NCBI RefSeq assembly: GCF_008831285.2
Contig: NC_045146.1
Location: 22,647,703-22,711,702, forward strand
Length of the DNA stretch: 64,000 nucleotides
Source: Nymphaea colorata
Taxonomy: Eukaryota; Streptophyta; Magnoliopsida; Nymphaeales; Nymphaeaceae
Direction of reading: 5' to 3'
Every line of letters starts with the position of its first letter. The stretch's first letter is position 1. A model generated the notes under the pieces. That model worked only from the letters and a program-made list of their open reading frames with translations. It ran no database searches and was not told where the DNA came from. This document shows positions 14,001-26,480 of this stretch, one piece after another. Position numbers and translations under genes: made by a program.

Positions 14001-14647
14001 CTTGAAAAGTTTTCTGTTGTTTCAGAGGCATCAAGGTCGTTCCTATGCTGTCCTTCATAATTCTGACGAGGACTCCTTTGAGCCTGATATGGTTCATGAT
14101 TCTGATGAGCATGAGTTTGAGTTCAGCGAAGTCTTTGTTCACCAACTGATACACACCATAGAGTTTGTTCTTGGAGCCGTCTCTAACACTGCTTCTTATC
14201 TTCGATTATGGGCTCTTAGGTACTTGCGGTCTCTTTGCTTTCAGGCCTTTTGGTTTGCACCTACGCTTCTATGCTGACATCCGTGTTCTATTTTGTGCAG
14301 TCTTGCCCATTCAGAATTGTCAACCGTCTTCTTTGAGAAGGTCCTGCTTCTTGCTTGGGGGTAGGTTATTTGTTGCCTATCTTTTTAATGTTTCTGAATT
14401 CTTTCATGGTCTTCAAGACATTATTCGGTCTGATGGTTACAGGTACAACAATATAATTATACTTATTATTGGAGCCGTCGTGTTTATTTGTGCGACTGTT
14501 GGTGTGCTTCTTGTGATGGAGACATTAAGTGCATTCCTGCATGCCCTGAGGCTTCATTGGGTCGAATTCCAGAACAAGTTCTACGAGGGCGATGGCTACA
14601 AATTTTATCCATTTTCTTTTGCATTATTGAACGAGGAGGATGATTAA
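3722..14647 (+). CDS. VHA-a: V-type proton ATPase subunit a (tonoplast a2/a3-like)
   Basis: This is the large membrane subunit of the V0 sector, which forms the proton half-channels next to the proteolipid ring. Coding exons: 3722-3868, 5539-5583, 6753-6875, 6972-7079, 8308-8418, 8506-8679, 9101-9238, 9869-9976, 10153-10260, 10416-10564, 12117-12270, 12555-12715, 12809-13015, 13600-13783, 13865-13948, 14026-14219, 14301-14360, 14443-14647. They total 2460 nt, or 819 aa, the normal family length. The cytosolic N-terminal half (to about residue 400) opens with [14 protein letters not shown], as in tonoplast a2/a3 rather than TGN a1 isoforms. The membrane half begins near [20 protein letters not shown]. 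The essential arginine of the proton path (yeast Vph1 R735) is R727 in [16 protein letters not shown] second conserved arginine is R788 in [10 protein letters not shown]. The intron after exon 9 begins with GC. The Met at 3722 is chosen for its context; Met3 is an alternative. The isoform assignment is inferred from the N terminus. Confidence 0.96.
4909..5032. repeat. Compound microsatellite (GT)n(CT)n(TA)n in VHA-a intron 1
   Basis: A GT tract (about 4909-4937), a short CT tract (to about 4953) and about 40 TA units (to 5032) run without a break inside the first intron. Nearby frames encoding YIYIYI repeats are translations of this tract and are not genes. Confidence 0.95.
6231..6472. repeat. 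Diverged ~125-bp tandem duplication in VHA-a intron 2
   Basis: Copy 1 starts with CTGAAGGACAAG at 6231. Copy 2 starts with the same words at 6357. Both continue with similar AGTACCC, ATCTTATCA and AAAAATACTTT blocks in the same order. The copies have diverged in between, so this is an old duplication inside the intron. Confidence 0.7.
10261..10415 (+). other. GC-AG intron in VHA-a (intron 9)
   Basis: Exon 9 ends AAGAATCAG and the intron begins GCAAGA. The acceptor is TATGCAG at 10409-10415. Joining here gives the conserved string [15 protein letters not shown] in frame. No GT donor nearby would keep the conserved protein intact. Confidence 0.85.
11778..11847. repeat. Purine-rich AGA/GAA trinucleotide tract in VHA-a intron 10
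   Basis: Imperfect AGAAGA and TAGTAG repeats form a short low-complexity tract inside the 1.55-kb intron between the exons ending at 10564 and starting at 12117. I see no coding signal in it. Confidence 0.7.
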
Positions 14648-15287
14648 ATTTATGTTTCTAAATGGACCGGCGTCTATAGCAGCTTGTGTACAAGTGAATT
14701 CCGGAGGTGAACAAGAGCTATAGCTCCTTTTTTGTAGAGCAGGTGTTTTATGGTACTGTGGATTGTAACAGATTGCATTGTCGGGGCTGTTTACTGCAGT
14801 TACACTTCTTAATAGAACCTAAAGGTACACATTTTAGGTTCGTATGTTGTAATTATAATAATCTTTGCATGTTTATGCAACTTCGAAATAATGGATACTA
14901 GAGTATCTTTTATTTTTAATAGTGAAGCTGCACTTCCGACTATTTGGAACTATGTTGGATATTCACGTCTAGCCTAGGGTGATCAGGCTTGAAGCAATTG
15001 TGTTCTGCCCAAGAACGATGCACCAAATGATTGACATTGGCAAATGCCGCTTCAACTTTGGGCACGTATCTAGCTACGAAGAATTCCAATTAACCAGCAT
15101 TTACCTTGTATTTGGATGAAGAAAAAAGAAACAACGCTAAAAGATGAAAGGTAAGGTAAATAAAGTGAGGGAAGGAAGAATACTTAACGACAAAAACTCG
15201 TTTGTTAGGTGAGTGGAAAAAAAGAACGATATGTTTGTTTAGCTACATAAAAAAGAAAAAATTATTTGTTTACAATAATATCTCTAA

Positions 15288-15290
<3 letters not shown>

Positions 15291-15348
<58 letters not shown>
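15291..15348. repeat. (TA)n microsatellite
   Basis: Uninterrupted TA dinucleotides, about 29 units. Confidence 0.95.
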
Positions 15349-15350
<2 letters not shown>

Positions 15351-15483
15351 AGGCTTAGATTTCTTTGGGCCATTGAAGCACATTGTTTGATACCCATCAA
15401 GTGGTGTTAATCACACTTGTCAATGCATTAGGTGGCCATGATTAGATGGAGGGTTAGATACTTAGAGGATTTTACTCTTTCTC

Positions 15484-15488
<5 letters not shown>

Positions 15489-15516
<28 letters not shown>
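15489..15516. repeat. (TA)n microsatellite, left border of fold-back element
   Basis: About 14 TA units preceded by a short CTCTCT run. The fold-back element at 15517 begins directly after it. Confidence 0.95.
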
Positions 15517-15862
<346 letters not shown>

Positions 15863-17969
15863 TCTCCACCCATCCATCTGGTCTCTTGCAGCTGCATGTG
15901 TCAGGTGGATTCGTTGGAAAATGGCGCACAAGAGAGATGCTGCAATCGGTATTTTCTGTCCAGTCGGGGGGTTGTCTCAAGGCAAAAAAAATGTTCTTTC
16001 ATTTCCCTTAAGATATCTCTCATTTCCTTTTTCCCAATCCAAATACAATTTCCTTGTAATTGCTTCCTTTCTCTCCTTATCCAAATACAAAATTAGCTAT
16101 CATTTCTCGTTTTTCCTTTCCCACTATTTCCCTCTATCAAATAGGCTGTTAGACTAGAATTGCGAAGATCTTTTTGTTAAAGTTCGAGACTTCGTTGGAT
16201 GTACTACTATTTTTTGGGGTGGTGGTTGTGCTACCAAAACATTCGGAAATCTCTTCCAATAGTTTTCAGTGAATATGCTCTTTCGCTATAAAGGTACATC
16301 ATTTCCAAACTGTCATGCAAGGAAAACAAGTTATCAAGTTTTTCTACGTTGAATGGTGAAAGCCATTCATGGTTAAAAAAAGAAAAAGAAAAATCATAGA
16401 CCAAGATATTCGAGGTTGGCAACACTCCGGCTCCCTAAATCGATGGCTTACTAAGGTGATATCCGGATATTCGTTTGTGCCGATATAAATGTGTTGTTAA
16501 GTTTCTGGCCATAGTCAGAGGAGCTGACACCCTCTATTCACGACTTTCAGTGGCCAATAATGCTGGCAAGCTGGATAAAGCTGGAGATTCTCACAACTCG
16601 AGCGTGTTTTCGGTTGCGGGACCTTAAAATAGACTTTGTCTCTTCGTAAACGTGTCAAGGCCCTCGTGCCATGTTGGACAATGGACAAACATTTTACATG
16701 TTGGCTTTGATATGTTTCTAAATGCCAACGCTTAAAAGTTCAACTAGTATAAAGGCTTCTGCAAACCTTAAAATAATAGGTACTTTTTTATCGTGACAAA
16801 CTTTTCTGAAATATCGGTCAAGCATTCTCGAATGAGATCTCAAATTTGCAGCTTTAGTGTGTGGAGAATTAAGAAATCACTATTGCCTAGCCTTAGAATG
16901 CATAGATTGTTTCCCGTTGCTGCTGAGGCAAAAAGATCAGGATGGCACCAAAAATCACAGGCATTGTGAGGTCGATCACGAACTGTTCGGATTGTAATCA
17001 CCTGGGCATTGCAAAGTCAGTCAGGAACCGTCTGGTATGTGTCAGGACAGATCATCTGCTGTTGTCCTTTGCCAATGCAAAGCGGTCCTGAGACCGCGTT
17101 TATTAGCCATCGGTACAGTGCTGTCAGACGGGGTATTTGTTAAACCTAGTGAAACTGCTGTATGAAATAACAGGCGACCGGATGTTGATTCACCGACGGA
17201 GCTTGAATCAAACTATCTGACGTTCATACTGTCGTCCCTGCCAAAACCTGTATGCTCAATTATAACTGACCGTTTACTGTAGCTGATCTACCAAAGAATA
17301 TGAACACCTTAAGCAGCCATTGCAATTTATGGGTGCTCTCATACTAGTACTTCTCGAATGTGCGGTCTGTAGATCTTCCAGATGCAATAATCCAGGTAGC
17401 CGGGGTAATAAGTCCAGCACAGGCAACAGGACCACCAAGCAGATGACCAAAGACAACTTGACCAAAAAAAAATAAAAAGCTGCAGCAGCTTTCGAGGTGG
17501 ACATACCGCTTCACCATGGGTATGGGCATGTCAGATGAGAGAGAGAGAGAGAGAGAGAGTAAACTTATCATGTACTGATCAATTAGCATGAAAGCACAAG
17601 ATCTGTCATCAATTATGATGGATTCTGTTCAAGAAACATGACGTTTGGTAAATAAAAGGAACTATAAGAACAACTTTCTCAACGAGATGTAAACATACAA
17701 TCAGAGAGCAGAGGGCAGGGTAAGATTCCTGGCGACGTTACACACACTGTACATGAGATGAGATCTTTAGAAATAGATAATGGCACAGTTACCATAATCA
17801 AACTCTTGACTCACCTTCCCAGGTGCTCTCAGGATACTCAAGTTCCTTACCTCCAGCTGGAAGCTTATGAAATGATGGTCTACATTATGCACCCATGAGA
17901 TGAGCTTGAGGCGTGTCCTAACCTCTGCATGGGAGTCCGAATTCATCCAAGGCTCATCAGCAAGATGGG

Positions 17970-20900
17970 CTATGTTTCTACAGGGGTCGCACATGGAGCT
18001 AAAGAATTTGGAGGCACAGTTATGCCACCACCTCTTATGGATACATTAGAGGCCCCACGGTTTGAGCTTGCTTTGCTTATGAAATGGGAATCAAGAAACA
18101 CAACCACCACCGTGATGTCATCATGAAAATGTCGCCTCACACCTCGTTCAATCTTTTTCAAATCGGAATACCGCATTTCTCTCTTCTTAGCCGCTTCTTG
18201 AAGTGCAGCTTTGATAAGTTTCCTTGCGCTCCCCTACATAATAACAGATTCAAGATGCCAATTTCAAATCTTATTCCTGAGATTTCCTTGTCTTGCTCTG
18301 TCTTAGAAACTGAGAAAGCAAATAGCAGCTACATTGTCTTCAAAGACAGTTGAAAAAGAAACAAGCTTCTTGCATTAGGACTTTATTTTTCATGTGTAAT
18401 CAAAAGAAGAATGTATAATGTAGACTATAATTCTGAAAAAATTAGCAGGAAATAAGCTTTCAAAGGATATGGTTAAGCTAGAAATGGAGCCCAATAATGC
18501 TTTTGTGTAATCTAAAGCATTGACAAATTACGGTCACAAAGAATGAGTCAAAATAATGAGGGCAGGATGTAATTAATGAAGGGTGAAGGCACAAATTTAA
18601 TGACCATTTGCTATTTGCTGTAGTAACTCCATAAGGACTGAAGCCTCACGGTCCAGGATATAATGTATCAGAGATTTGTTAACCAAGCAAGCAAATATGT
18701 CCCAAAAGACGGAGTTTTTTTTTTCTCCATGTTTGCTTTTTTTCTTCTCCACTAGTTTTATTCTTTTTGAAGGACCTCAGAAGGCAAGGCTCTGCAAGTG
18801 CTAAATATCACATGAAGTTGATGACAGCAAGTATGCAAGGTAAAAAAAGAAAGCTTCCACTTCAAAATAAAAGCTTACATTCCGGGGATGATTATGGACA
18901 AGTTCAACTGCTTCCTGGTTACTGAGATGCTCCCAGAGCCCATCAGAAGCAAATATGATGAACTGATCACATGGTTGCAGTGTGTGTACCTCGATTGATG
19001 GTTCAGCACTAAGTATTGGCCTTTTAAAGGGTGCAGGAAGGCGAAATTTAGCATATAATGGCTCCCTGTTGAATTCTGCCTTTTTCAAGTATATGTCACC
19101 GATCGATCTGGAAATCTTCACAACATGTAAATTCACTTAGAAGAGAAACAAATACTGATTTTTTATGTATAGTCACTAGGTCACTTCCTCACAATGGTAT
19201 TCAACAACCACAATGAATCAACTATAGAAACTTAAATGCTGGAAAGAAATTTGGCATTTAACAAATAAAAAACTATTCAAATAATCAAGATCCCAGCAGC
19301 AAGATAGTAGCAGTATTGCTCTGTACAGAGCCTCACAGACCAGATAGAAAACGATTTCCCAATGATAAAGTGCTTAACAACCTCTGTACAACCTTTTATG
19401 CAGCGGAGATATTATTTGTGCAAAAATAAGGATCTTTTTTTAGTGACCAGGCAAGTTTTTCCTTGTAATTCACCTCCTCTTTGCAATGATTTTAGTCATC
19501 TGCGAAGAAGCATTCACGGCCCATTGGCAAAGATCAAGTGATGGCACTAAAGCGGAAGATAGAAAAAAATGATTACTTTCACCAAATGGATTTGCATGTG
19601 AACATAAAGCGCTGCCAGAATGTTCCCATCCTTTTCCGACTAACAGGATTCACATGTTTTCAATCTTTATGAAGATGAACAAAGTTGACCAATTCTTCTG
19701 ACCATATGGGCGGTGAACATGGAGTTTCGAAGTCATTCTGATCATATAGATGGCAAAATGAAGTTTAAAGGTCACTTTGGTCATATGGATGATGAATATA
19801 AGTTTCACAGGAAAGCTGCAGGTACCTGACTGGATGTCGATGCTGCAATAATTAATAAGCATATCCAACTTCACAAATAAAGTAATCGTGCATAAATTCA
19901 TGACTCGCAATAGTTACTGTGTGCATTGGATCTCAATGCACATCCAAGCATAAATTTGCATCATCTAGAAAAGGAAGGCTAGAAGATATACCTGTATAAG
20001 GCCCTTCACGCGCCACACATTATGCTTCAAGACTACTATATGTGAATCATCAGGATGCATTGAACGCAGCTCCTGCCTTATGGATTCATTACTTGCATTA
20101 TGTTCTGTTGACAATTGCATGGCCAAAACTTCTCCCGTTTCCTTGATTATCCTCCCCAAAACAGCCCGAGAGTCACCGAGGTTAGCAACGTAAAGCACTC
20201 CATTGCATATCACTCCCACCAGACAACACGACCCTACCGCTGCAATCTGAGGGCGGTGAGGCCACTGTTTGGAGACAAGAGAGCAAAACCCTTCTTCTGT
20301 CGCAAGGATTGCCTTTCTTATGACATCTGTTGACATCGACTGTTGCTCTGACGCGAATTCTGCAAAAATAGATTCCTTCTTTCAAGCACAACATCATTCA
20401 AAGAACTCCTTTTCTTGTATTCATGACTCAACTCCGAAGACAACCCCCAAAAAAAAAAAAAAATTCTCACAATGGAAATCGGGTTTAGTATGAGGAAACA
20501 ATTAAAAAAAGAATTAAATCAGTTCAAAGAACAAATTCAGACGATAAATCATGTAGAAAGCTGCCGATTGAAAGTAAGAACCAACAAATCAAGTTGAAAC
20601 AGGAACTAAGAATCATCTGCTTCATATCAATCGACTAAAAAATTACCAATGTGAAAGAAAATTCAATATTGGGAAAAGACCCATTGGAAATAGGACGAGA
20701 AATGTTTGCAGCTCACTTCTTTATATGAAAAAATCAGATCCGTAAAACTTAGTTTACAAAAGCCAGAAACCAATCCAACAAAAATGAGATCCCACCGCTT
20801 TATGAGATACCCCTAGGCAATCAGGTCATCAGAAAAGATACCAACAGTTACCAGCGGAAAAAGATGAAGCAATGCAAAGAGACTCCAACTCTGTAACAAA

Positions 20901-21290
20901 TTGGAAAACGAGAACGCAAAAGAACCAACTCTGCAGAAACTTACTCCTTAGGTGGGGGAAGAGATGATCGTTGATGTACCGAGACGTCTCAGGCCCACCA
21001 TGGCCGTCATAGACCCCAACGAACGTGCCGCAGGGGCCAGACTCGAGCGAGCTCAAGGCACCCGACTCTATCTGGCTCTGATCCTCAAGAAGATTGTTAG
21101 CCTGGACGACAGCCATCGAGAATTCGCCATTCAAATGCTGGCCGGAATCTTTATACCAGAGTAACCCATCCTGCCGTCCTACGGCTGCAGCGTCCGCCCC
21201 TCCGCCACCACTTCCCCTACCATTGCCGTATCGATTGTTCGCTGACGGCCGCCAGCAGTTGCTCACAAGCTTCATCAAATCTGATAACAT
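17970..21290 (-). CDS. Protein phosphatase 2C, clade D
   Basis: A Mn/Mg-dependent Ser/Thr phosphatase. Coding exons, in transcript order: 21290-20945, 20359-19992, 19115-18879, 18233-17970. They total 1215 nt, or 404 aa, close to the usual clade length. Residues 41-76 ([20 protein letters not shown] onward, through [11 protein letters not shown]) are the clade-D signature. The metal-binding motif YDGHGG is at D95-G99, LGDSRAVLG follows, SDGLW places an aspartate at D296, and DDITVVVV is at D355/D356. All expected acidic metal ligands appear intact. Known clade-D members dephosphorylate the plasma-membrane H+-ATPase and are inhibited by SAUR proteins in auxin-driven growth; that role here is inferred from the family. 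The N terminus (residues 20-40) is Gly-rich and variable. An AAACCCTA telo-box-like word lies about 90 bp upstream of the start, at 21380-21387 on the + strand. The gene is convergent with VHA-a. Confidence 0.95.
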
Positions 21291-24041
21291 CCCTCATCTC
21301 ACCCAAACCAACCTCCAATTTCTTTCCCTAAGTAACGAACACCGCCGTGCAGAGAGGAACAACCCAAACCCTGATGCGGAAACCCTAGAAAGATCAGATA
21401 GGGAGGCGCCAACAGTTACCTTCTTTCCTCCTCTCTTCATCCAGGGATTATACGGAGACCCAGGCAGGTGGAATTGTATGAAAATCGAGATCGGATCCCA
21501 CAAAGAGAGAGAGAGAGAAATAAGTTTCTATTCTGGGACTGCTTGATCTCTCGCCTTTTTCCTTCCTTTTTCTTTTATTTTTTTCACTATCAGGCCTCAC
21601 CAGACAAAACCCATAAAGCCCAACATGGAGAGCAAGCGAGACAGCAAGGCAGAAATGAAATAAGCGGGGGGAAGAGAGACAGTCGATAAAATGGAGAATG
21701 GAGAAAAAGAGAGGAAGAGAACCCTGGGCTCCACGAAGAGTCCCAAAATTTATTTAACGCTCGTAAGTCAGAGAAACACAAATCACAAGAGGGGAAGAGG
21801 GGTAATGGAGAAAGTAGAGAGAGAGAGGGAGAGAGAGAGAGAACAGGGAGCCCACAGAGATTGCAGGAGCTTATTGAATTTGGACACGAAGCTCTCCCTC
21901 TCTCTACCAATTTGACGATGACAGATCATTTATTACCATGGTCTCCCTCCCTCCACTTTGTGGCTTCTCCATACCCTTTTGTTTCTACCGTTCCTCTGTC
22001 AATCCAATTTTCCTGAAAAGAAAAAGCTGAAGCACAGTCTCAATAAATGAACCTTGATTCACTGTTCCTCAGTCATCTCAAGTCTTAAAAAAAAACTAGG
22101 AAAAACTAAAAAGATAGCTGTGCATCATCAAGTTCAGTTGTTTTTAATTGGTAATCTCATTGACTTGATTCCCTCTCCATTCATGTGTCTTAGAGATTGG
22201 TGGTAGCCATTGTTAACAGGTAGGTCTGTGATACGGATTTAACCTGATGAATCAAACTGTTGGTCATTGATATGGTTTTTGACTGGAGCTCTGCAATCGA
22301 TTGGTTGTGCTTAGTGATCAAAACTTTTTACTGTTTGCTCCATAGTTCAAAATCTAGATGCTTTTGTCAAGCCAGCCTTCATTAATTGCTTGTTCCCTCA
22401 CCAAGGTCCAGGTGGTGCCTATCCATTGGAGGTTGGCAAAATCATGCAAATCTGGCAAGGGATTCTCAGGCACCTAAAGTACAAACTGTTTTACTTTATA
22501 CAAAGTGAAAAATTTATAAAATATGTAAAAAAGGGTCAGAAAGTCTGTAAAAAAAGTAAACAAAGAAAGTACAACATTTCCAGTCATCCCAGTCACAGAA
22601 AATATGTGTGGAAGGGCAAATGAAAAACACTCCTTAACTCAATTTAGTTCATGAGGATATCCTAAAATCTATAAATAATCCAAAAAATCCGACTATATTT
22701 TGAAAAAAAAAACATTTATCGCGTTGTTTTCACATTTTTTTCATGAATTTTTCTTCATTCTTTCATTTTTCTATTTTTAGCATTGATATTATCATAGACT
22801 CAAATTCAAACTGAAACTAAATTATCTTTCATCATTTTTAGCATCATTTAAACATTCCTTTTACAAAGTAGTTTCATGTGTGCTTTCTTATTAGTTTTTA
22901 AGTTTTCTAAAAAAATTTCAAGTTTTTTTCAAAAAAAAAAAAAAACAACTTTGTCAGAAAATACCCAAGAAAAATCTGACTGTCAAAAACCACAAGAATG
23001 ATATTTGTGACAATGATCCAAACACGCAGTAAACTCAAAACATAAAATGCGACACATTGTGCACCACAAAAGAATCCTGTACATCCAGATTAGATAACAC
23101 CCGTTCTAGCAAATCCAGTTGTTGGGAGATCAAAATAAGGATTCCAGACCCATCTCAACGACAAGCCAATCTTCTGTGGTCTTTTCAAACTCACAATTGC
23201 ATGTTTAACATCTTGTCTAATCTGTCTAACTCTAACTTAGGTGACTGATCATGAGAAGAATCTCATAGACTTCTGCACTTTGCTAATGATCCAACATAGT
23301 TCCTACTTTTCTAGAGCGATTCAATCAGTGGAATCCATTAACCGGAGTACATGCAAAAATGGGCAGCAAAAACTTTGCACTAGAAAGAAATCAAAGAGCA
23401 GAAACAATGGAATTATTGGTGCAGTGCAGATAAGATCTCAGTGACAGGATATGTTTCTGCTGTTGATTGGATGATGGGTGTCTCTGCAATTAATTCATAT
23501 GAGCTTGGAGACAGCACTCCAATTCTGAAGGGAATGAATGACAAGGGGCTCACTACCTACCACTTATTGAAAAAGCAGAATGATCAAGACCTCTTTGTTG
23601 CCATACCTTCCCCCCTTCCCCAATTCCTATGAGGGAAAAGAACAACACAGTTAAATAATTGCCATGGACCAAGGAAAAAAACTCAGTTGTTTGATGCATT
23701 GAACTAATACATATTGTATAATGACAGAGACAGCAGTTCCTTCCTGTGTGCTCAGTTCTATCTTCCTAAAGTAGTTGCCACTGGTCTCTTGCCTTAATCA
23801 ATCATGCTTCATTTCATCCATCCCAATTGCATGATTTGATCCTGTCTCTGCCTTAGACTTTCTACCTTTGGTTGATTCAAATTGGATTTGAATTTTGAAT
23901 GAAGACATCAAGTTAATGTACATTTGACCAAGACTCTTTGATATATTTGTGAATTGCAAAGAATATTCACCTCAAGAGAGGGCAAGAAAACAGCATTCGT
24001 GTGCATGTGGAAAGGTTTCTCTGCCCGCATCCCGATCTGAT

Positions 24042-24365
24042 TGGGAGTGTACAACAAGGTCGGCTCGAGCTTCACTCAGTAAATCAAGTCCGAGCTCGAG
24101 CTTGACTCGATAAAACTCACGTCGCTCTACTCATACGTTTTTTTTTTTGTCTTTAAATGAAAATGAAAACCACAAAAAGTGTTATAGATAATCACACACC
24201 CCTAAAGATTTACAGACATGAAAACAAGACAGATGCGAGTCGAGTCGAGTTTAAACGAGTTAATCTTGTGTAACTCGAACTCAACTAGTTTATAGCTTGA
24301 ATTTTAAAACTTGAGCTTGAGCTCAACTCATTTATTAAACGAGCAGGAATTGGCTTACATCCCTA
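24042..24365. mobile_element. Non-autonomous hAT-type DNA transposon
   Basis: The 324-bp element is flanked by an exact 8-bp direct repeat, GATCTGAT, at 24034-24041 and 24366-24373. The left end reads TGGGAGTGTACAACAAG. The right end read inward on the other strand is TAGGGATGTAAGCCAAT. Both are followed by CTCGAGC/CTCGTTTA-type subterminal words that recur inside. An 8-bp target duplication and TAGGG(A/G)TGTA ends are typical of plant hAT elements. No transposase frame is present, so it is a MITE-like derivative. Confidence 0.75.
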
Positions 24366-24592
24366 GATCTGATCCGATTGCAATTAGTGCAGTGCAGACA
24401 ACTTTTTTGAGGATTCAATCATGTTGCTACCTCACTTGTGCTCTTTACACGATATCATCTTTCATTGTCTTGATGACTTCTTCACAATTGTCAACCCTTT
24501 CCAAATTTCTTTTAACTTTGGCATCTTTTCCCCGAAAACAAGATCTATTTTGTTAGCTAAGCTTAAATAGCGCATTACCAAAGTATGCCAAT

Positions 24593-24879
24593 TAGAGATG
24601 TCAATGGGTTTGATTAGAGTCAGATGTATTCTTTATCGTGTCGAAACTGACTTTTAAATTCACAATCCAAATCCGGTCTGGATTCAACTTTTGAGTTCAC
24701 ACTTGAACTTGAATCTTGCAACTAAATAGAGCTGCATTATGATGAGTTAGGAACTGGATTTTAAAATGTATAGATATTGGATATAAAATCTTTAGTTACA
24801 ACTGAATCCAATTGTATATTTATTTAAAACCAAATCAGAATGCACAATCCATCGGATGTCATGTCATTTTTACATCTGA
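24593..24879. mobile_element. Probable second hAT-like MITE
   Basis: The left end TAGAGATGTCAATGGG (24593) resembles the right end read inward on the other strand, TCAGATGTAAAAATGAC (ending at 24879). The flanks ATGCCAAT (24585-24592) and ATGCAATC (24880-24887) could be a decayed 8-bp target duplication. The element holds no coding frame. This is weaker than the neighbouring copy because the flanks do not match exactly. Confidence 0.4.
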
Positions 24880-25838
24880 ATGCAATCAGGTTTCTTAATC
24901 GGATGCTAAGCTTTCTCTAATATCTGAATTTTTTGAAGCAGTTTGCTACTCTCAGGTTTTGAACTCTTAACCTCCTTTAACTTGAAATCATGAAATCCAA
25001 GACCCAACTCTTGAAAGCAGAACCTCCAAGTTAAGTTATTAATGAGAGAGGACATCTAGTTCAAAAGTCATGATCATGGCTGTCTTAAATCAGATGCGAT
25101 AAAGCAATTGCAAAATTTGTTTTATGATACATTCAAATAAAATCGTGTTTACAAATCCTAGATAAATTTTCAAACTTGTGACATCCAGTGAACTTGGTGA
25201 CATTCACAAGGAAGCGCCCATAGGTAGAGCTTTCTTTTTCTTTATTTCTCTACTTTTTAACTATTATGGGGCTTATGTAGACCATAGGTGAAAAAACAAA
25301 TTCAGTGGGGACTAATAATTTGCTCAGTATTATCACATAAGAGCCTAGTACTTTTGAATTTCCTGATATGGGCCTAACTTATGAAATCTATAAGCACTTA
25401 TACTCAATTGATCTGAAATTTGATTTTGAATTGGCGGCAAAGAAATCTATAATTATGCACCTTGTTTTTCCTGAGAGCAAGTATTTCTCGACTGCAGGAA
25501 AGACTCCTGCCCAAGTATTTCTTGATTGCAAAGGGCACTAAAGAAAGTAGAAAGATTTCATGTTCACAAAATTACAAACTTTGAACAAGAATTCCTTGTT
25601 TTGCAACTGTCAAGAAGATGCGTCCGACATATGAAAATCCAAAACTGAAAGGACCCTTTTTGAATAATAATAAAAGTGTTGTCACCAAAAATGCAAACCG
25701 TCCTTGTTAATTAATGGGAAGAAACCTGTGGTCCAGGTATCCTCCATGCGGCATTATTTGGCGAGCTGCAAGTTGCTGTCGGTGAAATCAATCTTACGGC
25801 TTATACTGTATTCCAATGTACCACCGTCCACCGTCTTT

Positions 25839-25862
25839 ATATATATATATATATATATATAT
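25839..25862. repeat. (TA)n microsatellite
   Basis: About 12 AT units, directly after the CCACCGTCCACCGTC segment. Confidence 0.9.
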
Positions 25863-26135
25863 TATCCTTAATTTAGCAATTTAAAAACAACCATCATACG
25901 AACGAACATTGAGGACAGTTTGTGATGTAACAATGATTTATATTATTTTTACTAACAATTTATGGTACTTTTAGTGGTAGATTCTAATTTTTATCAACCC
26001 AAAACGTGATAGTTTTTATCCAACAATGCAATGCAATAATGATTCATTGCATTGACAATTACCAGTTCTAAGAGAATGCACATTTCAGCTAAAAGAGTTA
26101 GACTAGAGCATCTCGATGGCCAGAAGATTTGATCA

Positions 26136-26162
26136 ATATATATATATATATATATATATAAT
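26136..26162. repeat. (TA)n microsatellite
   Basis: About 13 TA units. Confidence 0.9.
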
Positions 26163-26339
26163 TCAAGCACTAATACTGATGATGTGTATGTGTGGGTGCG
26201 TGCAGGTGCACGTGCACATGCCCCACTTTTTCTAATCAAAGAGGACGGGTTGATTTGAAATGTATGGTGCGTCGACATCAATGATGGAAGAAGATGGGCC
26301 TTTTTCGCTGCAAAATCTGTGCTCAGTTTCTTCTTCATC

Positions 26340-26480
26340 TGACGAAGAAGAGAAGAGAAGTGCAGTTGCTTGGCGTGGCGTGGCGTGAGCTATAAATGCC
26401 AAAGCTTATCCGATTCATGGGTCTCCCTTGATTTTGTTCTCCATCTTCTGTGCTCAGTCAAAGCTGCGAATTCTCTGATC
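26340..26480 (+). promoter_or_regulatory. Orphan promoter-like segment with TATA box
   Basis: CTATAAATGCC at 26389-26399 is a good plant TATA box. It sits just after a GTGGCGTGGCGTGAG tract and is followed by a pyrimidine-rich segment. No supported coding frame follows within 500 bp; the best is a short ATG frame at 26755. It could drive a non-coding transcript or be a relic of a lost gene. Confidence 0.3.

Noticed and set aside
16950-17100. Degenerate GGCATTG...GTC tandem-like words
   Set aside because: Similarity is too weak to claim a repeat by eye.
21590-21910. 106-codon - strand frame upstream of PP2C
   Set aside because: It is rich in Ser/Leu from GA/CT tracts in the PP2C leader and promoter, with no family features.
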